Source: Gammaproteobacteria bacterium
Lineage (GTDB): Bacteria > Pseudomonadota > Gammaproteobacteria > Pseudomonadales > Azotimanducaceae
Assembly: GCA_028820495.1 (NCBI GenBank)
Contig: JAPPIX010000042.1
Span: forward strand, 21,490-77,929
DNA: 56,440 nt
Direction of reading: 5' to 3'
The position numbers and the translations under genes are program-made. The notes below the pieces were generated by a model that saw only the letters and a list, made by a program, of their open reading frames with translations, did not search any database and was not told the origin of the DNA. Of this stretch, positions 15,475 through 27,217 are shown piece after piece (position 1 is the stretch's first letter; every line of letters starts with the position of its first letter).

Positions 15475-16455
15475 ATGAAGGTCGGTTTCATTGGTTTGGG
15501 CAACGTCGGCGCCAAGTTGGCCGACAGTCTGTTGCGCAACGGCTTCGACTTGACGGTCAGGGACATCGACCAGGCCGCCGCTGCGCCGTTGCTGAGGTCC
15601 GGAGCATCATGGGGCGACTCGGGAAGGCGGGTCGCGCAGGGCAGCGACGTGATCGTCACCTGTCTGCCGTCCCCGGAGGTCTCGGCGCAGGTTCTCGAAG
15701 AGCCCGACGGCATCCTCGCGGGAATTTCCGAGGGCAAGATCTGGCTCGAGGCGTCCACCACCTCGGTCGATGAAGTGCAGCGCCTCGGCGCCTTGGTGGC
15801 GGCCAAGGGCGGTTTGGCCTTGGATACGCCCGTTTCCGGGGGCTGCCACCGGGCGGCCACAGGCAACATTTCGGTCTTTGCCGGCGGCGAGCGCGGTGCC
15901 TTCGAGCAAGTGCTGCCCGTGCTGACGGCCATGGGGCGACAGGTTGTTCACACGGGTGCGCTGGGCACGGCGTCGGTGCTTAAGGTCATCACCAACTACC
16001 TCGCAGGCGTACACCTGCTTTCCACTGGCGAAGCGTTCATGGTCGCCAAGCAAGCGGGCATCGACTTAGGCGTCGCCTACCAAGCAATTCGTGTGAGTTC
16101 CGGGAACTCGTTTGTCCATGAAACCGAGGGACAACTGGTTCTCAACGGCAGCTATAACGTCAACTTCACCATGGATCACGAAGTTAAAGACTTGAGCTTG
16201 TTTGATGAACTGGGCAGGTCATTGGGCATACCCTTGGAACTGTCCCCGGTTTGCGTCGCCATGGTGCGCGACGCGCTACGCCGCTACGGGCCGCGGGCAT
16301 GGTCCACTCAGGCGGTGAAACGGCTTGAGGATGATTGCGGCGTCAGCTTGCGTGCACCAGGTTTCCCCGCGTCCTTGACCGACGATGAACCCGAAGCACT
16401 GGGCGCGGAAGTGATGATTCAGCGTCGCGCCCAGGAGCAAGCCGTTCAACCTTGA
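15475..16455 (+). CDS. NAD(P)-binding 3-hydroxyacid (beta-hydroxyisobutyrate) dehydrogenase-like protein
   Basis: This 326-residue protein has the Rossmann motif GFIGLGNVG at the N-terminus, the substrate-binding DTPVSGGCHRAATG (near 122) and the catalytic lysine Lys170 in GTASVLKVITNYLAG. This is the beta-hydroxyacid dehydrogenase family, which oxidises 3-hydroxyisobutyrate, tartronate semialdehyde or related acids. The ATG follows the EthD stop with no gap. Association with malate synthase would fit tartronate semialdehyde/glyoxylate metabolism, but this is inference. It is somewhat longer than the usual 290-300 residues, the extra length lying at the C-terminus. Confidence 0.88.
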   Translation: MKVGFIGLGNVGAKLADSLLRNGFDLTVRDIDQAAAAPLLRSGASWGDSGRRVAQGSDVIVTCLPSPEVSAQVLEEPDGILAGISEGKIWLEASTTSVDEVQRLGALVAAKGGLALDTPVSGGCHRAATGNISVFAGGERGAFEQVLPVLTAMGRQVVHTGALGTASVLKVITNYLAGVHLLSTGEAFMVAKQAGIDLGVAYQAIRVSSGNSFVHETEGQLVLNGSYNVNFTMDHEVKDLSLFDELGRSLGIPLELSPVCVAMVRDALRRYGPRAWSTQAVKRLEDDCGVSLRAPGFPASLTDDEPEALGAEVMIQRRAQEQAVQP

Positions 16456-16473
16456 TCCGATAGACCTTGGTTG

Positions 16474-16941
16474 TCAGCTTCCAGGGCTTTGGCAGTGGCT
16501 TTGGCGCAGGAGTTTGCGACGGTGGGAACTGAAATCCTCGGTCACGTTTGTAGAGTAAACCCTGCCTCGTGGATTCGGGACTAGATCGCGGTCCCTGAAA
16601 TCGTCTGTTAACGCACCGTCGTTGGAGTACAGGAGTCGGGCGCCGCTGATCTGAGCCAGCGCGATGATGTGGGAGTCGTTGGACCGGCACTCTTTTTTGT
16701 CTTCGAGCTGGCGTTGCAGTTGGGCGACTTGGTTGTCATTGATCAAGGTGGTCCTGCCCGCCAAAGTTGCTTGTTGCCACCACGCCTGAAATGTGTTGTT
16801 GCCGTCAAGTTCTCTCTTGTTTTGGCCTCCCGACACCAAATGCCCTTTCGAATCCAGCCAGTTGAGGAAGCCCTTGCCAGCAGGCGTCCGCTTGTTGCCG
16901 AAAACTTCAGCGCAAACGTCGTTGTCGAGGATGGCGCACAT
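16474..16941 (-). CDS. PIN-like domain protein, partner of the adjoining ATPase
   Basis: This 155-residue protein starts at the ATG at 16941, which overlaps the stop of the upstream ATPase (TGATG). The fold is suggested by AILDNDVCAEVFG (early Asp), RSNDSHIIALAQISGARLL (the middle Asp-x-His-Ile-Ile-Ala-Leu-Ala motif) and YSNDGALTDDF (late acids). PIN-fold proteins are metal-dependent RNases or DNases. The C-terminus after about residue 120 is basic. The gene ends 18 bp from the convergent dehydrogenase gene. Base composition looks more A/T-rich than its neighbours, suggesting transfer. The pair resembles two-gene defence modules with a sensor ATPase and a nuclease effector; that role is inferred. 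Confidence 0.65.
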   Translation of the reverse strand: MCAILDNDVCAEVFGNKRTPAGKGFLNWLDSKGHLVSGGQNKRELDGNNTFQAWWQQATLAGRTTLINDNQVAQLQRQLEDKKECRSNDSHIIALAQISGARLLYSNDGALTDDFRDRDLVPNPRGRVYSTNVTEDFSSHRRKLLRQSHCQSPGS

Positions 16942-18302
16942 CAGAGGTTGATTGACCTGCGGGTCTCCGCCATGAAGAACTGACGATAGCTGTCCGGTGC
17001 GCCGCGGATGTTGCCTTCTTGGTCGATTCTCAGCGAGTGGATGCGAACATCGATGTTGCCACGCTCGAAGTACAGGATGGACACGTTCTCGGGCTTTAGC
17101 TTGGTCGTCCCGTCGCGCACGTCCATGCGGATGCGGTCGATTAGGTGGTCGCTGTGGGTTTCCACCAATAGCTGGCGACCTTGGCTGGCAAGCTGGCAAA
17201 ACAGGGTGCCCAGGGCGGCTTGGGCGCTGGGGTGCAGATGCACTTCCGGCTGTTGCAGCAGAAAAGTCTTGGCTGAATCCTTGCGGAAGAGCTCGGTTAG
17301 GATGGGCAGTGCTTGGCTGACGCCATATCCCACGTCGATGAAGTTCCGATTTGGGCCTTTGGCTGTTGCGGAAGCCTTTCTGATCTGCACTTGAAAGGGC
17401 TCGCTATCCCGTCTCCCCAGTGGCTTGATGTTGATTTCATCGAACAAGCCTGAATCCTGTCCGAACTTCTCCAAACTCGTCTTCATCGACTCCCATGCTT
17501 TGCGCTCACGGAAAAAGATGTCCGCCAAATACATGGGCACATAACTGCCCTCTGAGTCGAAGGCATAGGGTGATGGATCGTAGGTTCGATGAGGCTTGGA
17601 TCGCACGGGCGCGGCGGCGAACAGTGGACCTCCGTAAGCCAGCGGTGAGCGTCCGCCCCAACGGGCCACGCGCACAAGACGCTCAATCCGCCTGATTTGC
17701 CTCGGAGTCGGGGTTGGCTTGCCATCGCTCTCCGGCAAGATGTCTTCACCGCTACGGATGTCCCGCAGAAAAGTGGACCATCCCCACAGTGCAAGAGGCG
17801 GTGGATTCCGGTCTTCGTCGTCCCCTTCCAAACCTGAGTTGGTTTGCCACGTCCAAACATCTAGGCCTTCGCCAAATTCAACCTTGTCTGGATCAAATCT
17901 CTCACTTATCCATGCCCTTTCGCTTTGCCATTGACGGTATCTCAGGACTGGAACGGTGCCTTGGCGTACAAATTCCAAGTCCATCTTGTAGGGCAAGGCG
18001 ATTCGGTTGGACTTGCTGCCACGAAGTACATGGGATCCACTAAATCCGGCTGCAAATTCCGCAGCCCTTCCCCCTCGCCCGCCCCGATGGTGGGCAATCT
18101 CGTCAAAGCTGCCCAAGTCGTAGGGTTCGTCCTTGAAGTTGTACTCCCACTTCCCAGCGAAGATCGCGTTCAGTGCGCGAACCATCGCCAAGAAAGAGGT
18201 TTTGCCCGTGCTGTTTTCCCCAACCAACAACGTTAGCGGGGCCAATCGGGCGGTTTGCTGCTCCCGGAAGCACCGGAAGTTCTCTAACCGAACTTCATCC
18301 AT
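16941..18302 (-). CDS. AAA/ABC-type ATPase of the OLD-like DUF3696 family
   Basis: This 453-residue ATPase has Walker A GENSTGKTS (28-36), the signature-like stretch DVGYGVSQALPILTEL, Walker B FLLQQPEVHLHPSAQ and the switch ETHSDHLIDRIR. The last 60 residues fit the DUF3696 C-terminus. There is no TOPRIM domain, unlike true OLD nucleases, so cleavage would have to come from the PIN-like protein encoded just downstream and overlapping at TGATG. It lies 139 bp after mutS on the same strand without a clear promoter. Such ATPases sense or grip DNA and gate a partner effector in several phage-defence systems. The specific activity here is not known. Confidence 0.85.
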   Translation of the reverse strand: MDEVRLENFRCFREQQTARLAPLTLLVGENSTGKTSFLAMVRALNAIFAGKWEYNFKDEPYDLGSFDEIAHHRGGRGGRAAEFAAGFSGSHVLRGSKSNRIALPYKMDLEFVRQGTVPVLRYRQWQSERAWISERFDPDKVEFGEGLDVWTWQTNSGLEGDDEDRNPPPLALWGWSTFLRDIRSGEDILPESDGKPTPTPRQIRRIERLVRVARWGGRSPLAYGGPLFAAAPVRSKPHRTYDPSPYAFDSEGSYVPMYLADIFFRERKAWESMKTSLEKFGQDSGLFDEINIKPLGRRDSEPFQVQIRKASATAKGPNRNFIDVGYGVSQALPILTELFRKDSAKTFLLQQPEVHLHPSAQAALGTLFCQLASQGRQLLVETHSDHLIDRIRMDVRDGTTKLKPENVSILYFERGNIDVRIHSLRIDQEGNIRGAPDSYRQFFMAETRRSINL

Positions 18303-18441
18303 GACTTACGTAATCCCGTCGCATTCGAAGCCGCTGACGTTGGGCCGATGACATTGGCTTGGTGGCGAGGCGTTCAAATGTTCCATGTATAGCCATGCTA
18401 ACGCTCGCCGTAGCCTTCGGGCAATCGCCGAGACTTGGTTG

Positions 18442-20997
18442 CTAAAGCGCCTTCAACTCAAACAACAGTTCAAGCGCCTGCATGGGAGTGAGGGTGTCTG
18501 GGTCAATCGACTCCAAGCGGGTCCGCAAAGGATCCTCGGGCGCCTCTTCCACCGGGGGCTGAACGAACAAGTCGCCTTGGTTGGCGTTGGCGGCCGGTTG
18601 GGATTCGAGTTCCCGTAGCCGGGCCCGCGCCTTGTTGAGCACGGTGGCGGGCACGCCGGCCAGCCGGGCCACCTGGATGCCGTAGCTTTGGCTGGCGGGG
18701 CCAGGCCGCACTTCGTGCAGGAAGACCACCTGGTCCTTGTATTCGGCGGCGGTGAGATGCACGTTGGCGGTGGCGGGCAGGCTCGCGGCCAAGCCGGTCA
18801 ACTCGAAGTAGTGGGTGGCGAACAGCGTGAAGGCGCGGCGCGACTCGGCGAGGTGCTGGGCGGTGGCGGCGGCTAGCGCCAAGCCGTCGTAGGTGCTGGT
18901 GCCGCGCCCGATTTCATCGAGCAGGACTAGGCTTCGGTCCGTGGCGCTGTGCAGGATGTTGGCCGTCTCGGTCATCTCCACCATGAACGTGGAGCGTCCG
19001 CCGCTGAGGTCGTCGGCAGCGCCGATGCGGGTGAAGATGCGATCCACCGGGCCGATGGTGGCCGCCGCCGCCGGCACGTAGCTGCCGGTGCAGGCGAGCA
19101 GCACGATGAGCGCAGTTTGACGCATGTAGGTCGATTTGCCGCCCATGTTGGGGCCGGTGATGATGAGCATGCGCTGACGGTCGTTCAGGTCGAGATCGTT
19201 GGGCACGAAGGGTTCGCTCAGTGCCTCGCGCACCATCGGGTGCCAACCGCCGCTGATGGAGAAACCGGGCTGGCTGGTGAAGCGGGGGGCCGCAAAGCCC
19301 AGGCGCTGCGCCCGTTCCGCGAAGGTGGCGAGCACGTCCAGCTCGGCCAGGGCTTCGGCGGCGCGGCGCAGGGGCGCGGCTTCGGCGGCGAGTTCGACGA
19401 GCAGGGCGTCGTAGAGCGACTTTTCGAGTTGCAGGGCGCGGGCGCGGCTGGTCAAGGCCCGGTCCTCGAAGGACTTCAGTGCCGGGGTGATGTAGCGTTC
19501 GGCGTTCTTCAGCGTTTGGCGGCGAACGTATTCGGCAGGAACCGTGCCGGCTGCGGCCTTGGACGTCTCGATGTAGTAGCCATGCACCCGGTTGTAGCCC
19601 ACCTTGAGGTTGGCGATGCCGGTGCGCTCGCGTTCGCCGGCCTCCAGTTCCCGAAGCCAGTCGGCAGCCCGCTCGGTGAGGCTGCGCAGCTCGTCGAGTT
19701 CCGCATGGTAGCCGCTGGCGATCACGCCGCCATCGCGGATCGTGGCGGGCGGCGACTCGACCACCGCCCGGTCGAGCAGGTCCCGGACGCTTGGAAAGTC
19801 CGGCATCCGCTGCGCCAGTTCCGCGAGATGGGGGGCGTCCAGGGATTCGATCACTGCCCTGATGCCGGGGATTTGGTGGAGGGCGGTGCGCAATCGCGAC
19901 AGGTCCCGGGGCGGTGCCGACTGCAGGGCGATGCGGGAGACGATGCGCTCCATGTCCCCCACTTCCTCAAGGCGCTTGCGCAGATCGTCCCGTTGGTCGG
20001 CCTCAAGCAGGGCGGTGACGGCGTTTTGGCGCAGGCTGATGACCGCCTCGACGGTGGACGGCGCGTTCAGCCAGCGGCGTAGCAGGCGCGCCCCCATGGC
20101 GGTTCGCGTGCTGTTCATCAGCGCGAACAGGGTGCCGGATTCGCTGCCGTCCGTGCGCCGGTCAATCTCCAGGTTGCGGCGGCTGTGGGGGTCGAGCTTG
20201 AGGAATTCGCCCTTGGCCACGGGGGTGATGCGATCGATGTAGGTCAAGTTCTGGCAGTGGGTGGCTTGGGCGTACTTCAGCACAGCGGCGGCGGCGCCGA
20301 TGGCCGGGTCGTCGGGTGCCAAGCCGAAGCCGCGCAAGTCGGCGGTGCCCAAATGCCCGCAGAGGAAGCGAAAGCCGAGGTCCGCATCGAAGCGCAGGCC
20401 GTCCAGCGCCTGTTGGGGCAGGTCGCTCAACGCCTCAAGCTCCACTGACGTGAGGATTTCCGCCGGTTCCAGCCGTGCGATCTCGGCCCGCAGATCGTCT
20501 TCGCCGTCGATGGTTTGGGTGGCCAGTTCGCCGCGGCCTAGGTTGAGGATGGCCATGCCGTAGCGCCTTGGCACGCCCCGGCCCAAGGGGGCCAGCCCCA
20601 GCAGCGTGCTGTCGCTGGCGTTTTCGAGCAGCGCCTCCTCGGTCACGGTGCCCGGCGTCACGATGCGTTGCACTCGGCGCTCCACCGGCCCCTTGGCCGT
20701 TGCCGGATCGCCGATCTGCTCGCAGATGGCGACCGAGACGCCTAGGCGCACCAGCTTGGCGAGATAGCTTTCGACGGCGTGAAAGGGCACGCCGCACATG
20801 GGAATCGGTGCTCCGTTGGAGTGGCCGCGGCTGGTCAGGGTGATGTCGAGAAGCTGCGCCGCCCGCTTGGCGTCGTCATAGAAGAGCTCGTAGAAATCGC
20901 CCATGCGGTAAAACAGCAGGTGTTCGGCGTGTTCGGCCTTGATGCTGAGGTACTGCTGCATCATGGGCGTGTGGCGGGGGTGGTCCATGAGCGCCAT
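18442..20997 (-). CDS. mutS: DNA mismatch repair protein MutS
   Basis: This 851-residue MutS begins at the ATG at 20997 ([17 protein letters not shown]); an ATG at 20988 is the alternative, and the frame runs open a further 43 codons upstream into repeat DNA. The mismatch-reading FYE motif (Phe35, Glu37) is intact. The ATPase has [11 protein letters not shown] (about 616), [12 protein letters not shown] and THYFELT. It recognises base mismatches and loops and recruits MutL. Length is normal. It is divergent from recA, with a foldback element between them; cinA, often found between mutS and recA in this group, is absent. Confidence 0.97.
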   Translation of the reverse strand: MALMDHPRHTPMMQQYLSIKAEHAEHLLFYRMGDFYELFYDDAKRAAQLLDITLTSRGHSNGAPIPMCGVPFHAVESYLAKLVRLGVSVAICEQIGDPATAKGPVERRVQRIVTPGTVTEEALLENASDSTLLGLAPLGRGVPRRYGMAILNLGRGELATQTIDGEDDLRAEIARLEPAEILTSVELEALSDLPQQALDGLRFDADLGFRFLCGHLGTADLRGFGLAPDDPAIGAAAAVLKYAQATHCQNLTYIDRITPVAKGEFLKLDPHSRRNLEIDRRTDGSESGTLFALMNSTRTAMGARLLRRWLNAPSTVEAVISLRQNAVTALLEADQRDDLRKRLEEVGDMERIVSRIALQSAPPRDLSRLRTALHQIPGIRAVIESLDAPHLAELAQRMPDFPSVRDLLDRAVVESPPATIRDGGVIASGYHAELDELRSLTERAADWLRELEAGERERTGIANLKVGYNRVHGYYIETSKAAAGTVPAEYVRRQTLKNAERYITPALKSFEDRALTSRARALQLEKSLYDALLVELAAEAAPLRRAAEALAELDVLATFAERAQRLGFAAPRFTSQPGFSISGGWHPMVREALSEPFVPNDLDLNDRQRMLIITGPNMGGKSTYMRQTALIVLLACTGSYVPAAAATIGPVDRIFTRIGAADDLSGGRSTFMVEMTETANILHSATDRSLVLLDEIGRGTSTYDGLALAAATAQHLAESRRAFTLFATHYFELTGLAASLPATANVHLTAAEYKDQVVFLHEVRPGPASQSYGIQVARLAGVPATVLNKARARLRELESQPAANANQGDLFVQPPVEEAPEDPLRTRLESIDPDTLTPMQALELLFELKAL

Positions 20998-21035
20998 TTT
21001 CACCCAAAGGACGGATAGTGGCGAATCTTTGGAGT

Positions 21036-21233
21036 GAGTGGGTGCACGGCGCGGGCATCCGGCACACCAGGCGGGGTGTTTTCGAAGGACGGACAGCACA
21101 GGTTGTTCGACAAACCGGCCCCGCAAGCCAGTTGCGGGGCGTCGTCACCTGCCGAAGCGGTGCTTCGGCTCGGGCTTGCGCCCGACCGGTGGCGACCCTA
21201 ACAGTGCCGGATACCCGCACCGCGCACCCACTC
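21036..21233. repeat. 198-bp foldback element with internal hairpins between mutS and recA
   Basis: The outer arms 21036-21065 and 21204-21233 are 30-bp inverted repeats with only four mismatches. Between them are GCCCCGCAA / TTGCGGGGC (21118-21126 / 21132-21140), GCCGAAGC / GCTTCGGC (21151-21158 / 21162-21169) and TCGGGC / GCCCGA (21170-21175 / 21180-21185); the last two are enclosed by GTCGTCACC (21141-21149) pairing with GGTGGCGAC (21189-21197) at 8 of 9. No protein-coding gene is apparent. The gap 20998-21470 otherwise holds the recA promoter region; I saw no clear LexA box (CTGT-8-ACAG) in 21234-21470. Confidence 0.75.
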
Positions 21234-21470
21234 GCGGAGAATCACCATCGCCAGATGGCGACCATTCAGCCGCGAGGAGGACTTCCTGCGCCGGGCCGAC
21301 GCGCTGCTCCCAAAGTGACCTTGCTGGGGTGGTGAGCGCGATGGCTGTGCGACATCGGCTCCGGGGGCTGTAAGCGATCACCTATTTCGCCCGAGCGCCG
21401 CTTTAGGTGTTGCCTTTGGGGCTTGCGGCATATACGGTCAAACCTTCTTTTCAACGGCTTGGAAATCGCC

Positions 21471-22550
21471 ATGGCGAAGGTAACTTCCGCGACCGCAGAC
21501 GCGGCGCGCAGCGGCAATCGGGAACGGGCTTTGAGCGCCGCCCTCACGCAGATAGAGCGCCAGTTCGGCAAGGGCTCGATGATGCGGCTTGGCGACCGGG
21601 AGCGGGTCGCCATCCCCTCCATATCCACCGGTTCCTTGGGGCTCGACGTGGCCTTGGGCATCGGCGGGCTGCCCCGGGGCCGCGTGGTCGAGATCTACGG
21701 CCCGGAGTCGTCCGGCAAGACCACGCTCACCCTGCAGGTGATCGCCGAGGCCCAGAAGGCTGGCGGCGTGTGCGCCTTCATCGATGCGGAGCACGCCTTG
21801 GACCCCATCTACGCGGAGTCCCTGGGCGTGGATACGGAAGACCTGCTCGTCTCGCAGCCGGATACCGGGGAGCAGGCGCTGGAAATCGCCGACATGATCG
21901 TGCGCTCCGGGGCGGTGGACGTGGTGGTGATCGATTCGGTGGCGGCGCTCACCCCCAAGGCCGAAATCGAGGGTGAGATGGGCGACTCGCACGTCGGCTT
22001 GCAGGCCCGCCTGATGAGCCAGGCCCTGCGCAAGATGACCGGCTCCATCAAGCACTCCAACACGCTGGTGATTTTCATCAACCAGATTCGAATGAAGATC
22101 GGCGTGATGTTCGGCTCGCCGGAAACCACCACCGGCGGCAACGCGCTGAAGTTCTACTCCTCGGTCCGCTTGGACATCCGCCGCATTGGCGCCGTCAAGG
22201 ACGGCGATGAGGTCATCGGCAACGAAACCCGGGTCAAGGTGGTCAAGAACAAGGTGGCGCCGCCGTTTCGGCAAACCGAATTCCAGATTCTCTACGCCAA
22301 GGGCATCAACCGCATGGGCGAAATCCTGGAGCTCGGCGTGCAGCAGGGCATCATCGAAAAGTCCGGTGCCTGGTACGCCTACAACGCCGAGCGCATCGGT
22401 CAAGGCCGCAAGAATGCCGGTGATTTCCTGGAAGCCCATCCGGAGATCTGCTCCGAGGTGGAGGCCTCCATACGGCGCCAGTTGCTTCCGGAGCAGGGTG
22501 CTGACGAAGCCGCCGAAGAAGCCGATGCCCTATCCGGCGCGGCCAGCTAG
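21471..22550 (+). CDS. recA: Recombinase RecA
   Basis: Start at the ATG at 21471 ([15 protein letters not shown]). The 359-residue protein has Walker [10 protein letters not shown] (near residue 77), Walker [13 protein letters not shown], the L1/L2 DNA-binding loops ([35 protein letters not shown]) and the MAW region [12 protein letters not shown]. It binds single-stranded DNA, drives strand exchange and triggers LexA cleavage. recX follows after 23 bp, as is usual in the group. Length and motifs are normal. Confidence 0.98.
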   Translation: MAKVTSATADAARSGNRERALSAALTQIERQFGKGSMMRLGDRERVAIPSISTGSLGLDVALGIGGLPRGRVVEIYGPESSGKTTLTLQVIAEAQKAGGVCAFIDAEHALDPIYAESLGVDTEDLLVSQPDTGEQALEIADMIVRSGAVDVVVIDSVAALTPKAEIEGEMGDSHVGLQARLMSQALRKMTGSIKHSNTLVIFINQIRMKIGVMFGSPETTTGGNALKFYSSVRLDIRRIGAVKDGDEVIGNETRVKVVKNKVAPPFRQTEFQILYAKGINRMGEILELGVQQGIIEKSGAWYAYNAERIGQGRKNAGDFLEAHPEICSEVEASIRRQLLPEQGADEAAEEADALSGAAS

Positions 22551-22573
22551 AAGGGGCAGCGTCAAAGCAAGTC

Positions 22574-23059
22574 ATGGCCGACGCTCTGGCCGAAGAGCAT
22601 GATCGGGCGCAAGGTTTGGCCTTGCGCCTGCTGGGGCAGCGTGAGCATGGCCGCGCCGAACTGCAGGCCAAGCTAACCGCCAAGGGGTGCCCTGCGGCGG
22701 TGGCCGCCGAAGTGCTTGAAGGCTTGCAGGAGAACGGTGCCCAAAGCGATGAGCGCTTTGCCGCCGCGCTCGCCCGCCGCCGTGTCGAGCGGGGATATGG
22801 GCCCTTGTACATTCGTGCGGAGCTCAAGGACCGCCAAGTGGACGAAGGCTTGGCGGAAGACGCGTTGAACCAGCCACCCGCCTACTGGTCGGAAGTGGCG
22901 GCCCGAGCCTTGGCCAAGAAGTTTCCCAACCGGGATGAAGGCGGCAGGGGTGCCACTGCCAAGGGCGCCAGCTACGGCGCTCAAGCCCGCTTTCTCTCCC
23001 GCCGAGGGTTCCCTTCCGAACTGATCTACCGCCTGCTTGAATCAAGGGATCTGCTTTAG
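22574..23059 (+). CDS. recX: RecA regulatory protein RecX
   Basis: This 161-residue protein shows the repeated three-helix units of RecX: ALRLLGQREHGRAELQAKL, DERFAAALARRRVERGYGP and a third C-terminal repeat with ARFLSRRGFPSELIYRLL. RecX binds along the RecA filament and inhibits its growth. It follows recA by 23 bp and probably shares its transcript; alaS begins 51 bp later. Length is typical. Confidence 0.93.
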   Translation: MADALAEEHDRAQGLALRLLGQREHGRAELQAKLTAKGCPAAVAAEVLEGLQENGAQSDERFAAALARRRVERGYGPLYIRAELKDRQVDEGLAEDALNQPPAYWSEVAARALAKKFPNRDEGGRGATAKGASYGAQARFLSRRGFPSELIYRLLESRDLL

Positions 23060-23110
23060 GGGCACCGCGCCCCAAGCTATACTTGCCGCCTTTTCCGCAG
23101 GCGAGTTCCC

Positions 23111-25719
<2,609 letters not shown>

Positions 25720-25720
<1 letters not shown>

Positions 25721-25983
25721 TGCTCCATCCGGTTGACAATTGCGCATCAGTGGCAGCGGGAGCGTTCCGGGCAAGGCGCGGTCGCGCAGACGTAGGCGCA
25801 CTACTTCAAGCGGCCGCAACGCGGTCCGGGGCGCTCCCGCTGCCACCCGAAGGGCGCGTCCACAAGCGCCCATCTGCTTTGTTGTCGGCCCTTGACGTAT
25901 GGCGGGATACGACTGCGGGCCTCCGCCGCGCATCTGGACGCTTGTGGACGCGCTGATGCGTAATTGTCAACCGGATGGAGCAC
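25720..25983. promoter_or_regulatory. 264-bp three-way-junction foldback element that contains the lysC ribosome-binding site
   Basis: Outer arms 25720-25750 and 25953-25983 pair at 30 of 31 positions. Inside, 25750-25764 pairs perfectly with 25832-25846 (15 bp), and 25854-25868 pairs perfectly with 25939-25953 (15 bp). The outer stem ends where each inner stem begins; only the 7 bases 25847-25853 join the inner stems. This is a compact three-way junction. The third arm carries smaller stems (CGTAT/ATACG and GGCCC/GGGCC). The right outer arm holds GGATGGAG, the likely lysC ribosome-binding site. Whether it acts as RNA or is an inserted foldback DNA is unknown. Confidence 0.7.
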
Positions 25984-25987
25984 TCGC

Positions 25988-27214
25988 ATGACTCTCATCG
26001 TTCAGAAGTACGGCGGCACCAGCGTCGGCAGCATCGACAAGATTCGTGCGGTTGCCAAGCGCGTGGGGGATGCGCGTGAGGCTGGGCACGAGGTGATCGT
26101 CGTGCTTTCGGCGATGGCCGGTGAGACCGATCGGCTGCAGGACCTCGGTTCGTCGATTTCGGCGCGGCCAGCACCGGAGGAGATGGACGTGCTGCTGGCC
26201 GCCGGGGAGCAGGCGTCAATTGCCCTGTTGGCCATGGCGCTCAAGGACCTCGGCCATCCCAGCCGTTCCTACTTGGCGCACCAGGTGGGCATCCGTACGG
26301 ACGCCGACCACCAGCGGGCCCGGATTGAACAGATCGATACATCCGCCTTGCGCGAATCGTTGGCTGCGGGAGTGACGCCGGTGGTGGCGGGCTTTCAAGG
26401 CATCGAAGGGTCTTCGGGCCGGCTCACCACCTTGGGTCGCGGCGGTTCGGACACCACCGCGGTCGCCGTGGCGGCGGCGGTTGAGGCGCACGAGTGCCAA
26501 ATCTGCACCGACGTGGACGGCGTGTACACGGCCGATCCGAGGATCGTGGCCGACGCCCGCCGCCTCGATCACGTCACCTTCGAGGAGATGTTCGAACTGG
26601 CCAGCCTCGGCTCCAAGGTGCTGCATCCCCGGTCCGTTGAGTTCGCCGGCAAGTACGCGGTGCCGCTGCGCGTGCTGTCGAGTTTCGCGGCGGGCGGCGG
26701 CACCCTCATCACCGTGGAGAGCGAATCTATGGAACAGCCCATCGTGTCCGGCATTGCCCATGCGCGCGACGAAGCCAAGATCACCATGTCCGGGGTGCCG
26801 GACGTGCCCGGCGTCGCGTCGAAGATCCTCGGCCCGGTGGGCCGCGCGCCCATCGAGGTGGACATGATCGTGCAGAACACCGGCGCCGACGGCCTGACCG
26901 ACTTCACCTTCACGGTGAAGCGCGGCGACTATGCGAGGACCTTGGAGTTGGTGCAGCCGGTTTGCTCGGAACTCGGAGCCCGCTCGGTCTCCGGCGATGA
27001 CCAGATCGCCAAGGTGTCGGTGGTCGGCGTCGGCATGCGCTCCCACGCTGGCGTCGCGATGCGGGTGTTCGACACCTTGGCAGCGGAGAACATCAACATT
27101 CAGATGATCTCCACCTCGGAAATAAAAATCTCGGTCGTCGTTGCCGAGCGCTACATGGAGCTTGCGGTGCGGGCGTTGCATGCGGCCTTTGAACTCGACG
27201 ATCCGAAGGATTGA
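25988..27214 (+). CDS. lysC: Aspartate kinase
   Basis: This 408-residue protein starts at the ATG at 25988 (MTLIVQKYGGTSVG). It has the kinase motifs KYGGTSVGS, RLTTLGRGGSDTTAVA and CQICTDVDGVYTADPR, and two C-terminal ACT domains (about 265 onward) that bind lysine and/or threonine for feedback control. It phosphorylates aspartate, the first step to lysine, methionine and threonine. The ribosome-binding site lies inside the foldback element upstream. csrA and a tRNA-Ser, often found after lysC in this group, are missing; a MaoC-like gene follows after 3 bp. Confidence 0.97.
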   Translation: MTLIVQKYGGTSVGSIDKIRAVAKRVGDAREAGHEVIVVLSAMAGETDRLQDLGSSISARPAPEEMDVLLAAGEQASIALLAMALKDLGHPSRSYLAHQVGIRTDADHQRARIEQIDTSALRESLAAGVTPVVAGFQGIEGSSGRLTTLGRGGSDTTAVAVAAAVEAHECQICTDVDGVYTADPRIVADARRLDHVTFEEMFELASLGSKVLHPRSVEFAGKYAVPLRVLSSFAAGGGTLITVESESMEQPIVSGIAHARDEAKITMSGVPDVPGVASKILGPVGRAPIEVDMIVQNTGADGLTDFTFTVKRGDYARTLELVQPVCSELGARSVSGDDQIAKVSVVGVGMRSHAGVAMRVFDTLAAENINIQMISTSEIKISVVVAERYMELAVRALHAAFELDDPKD

Positions 27215-27217
27215 ACC

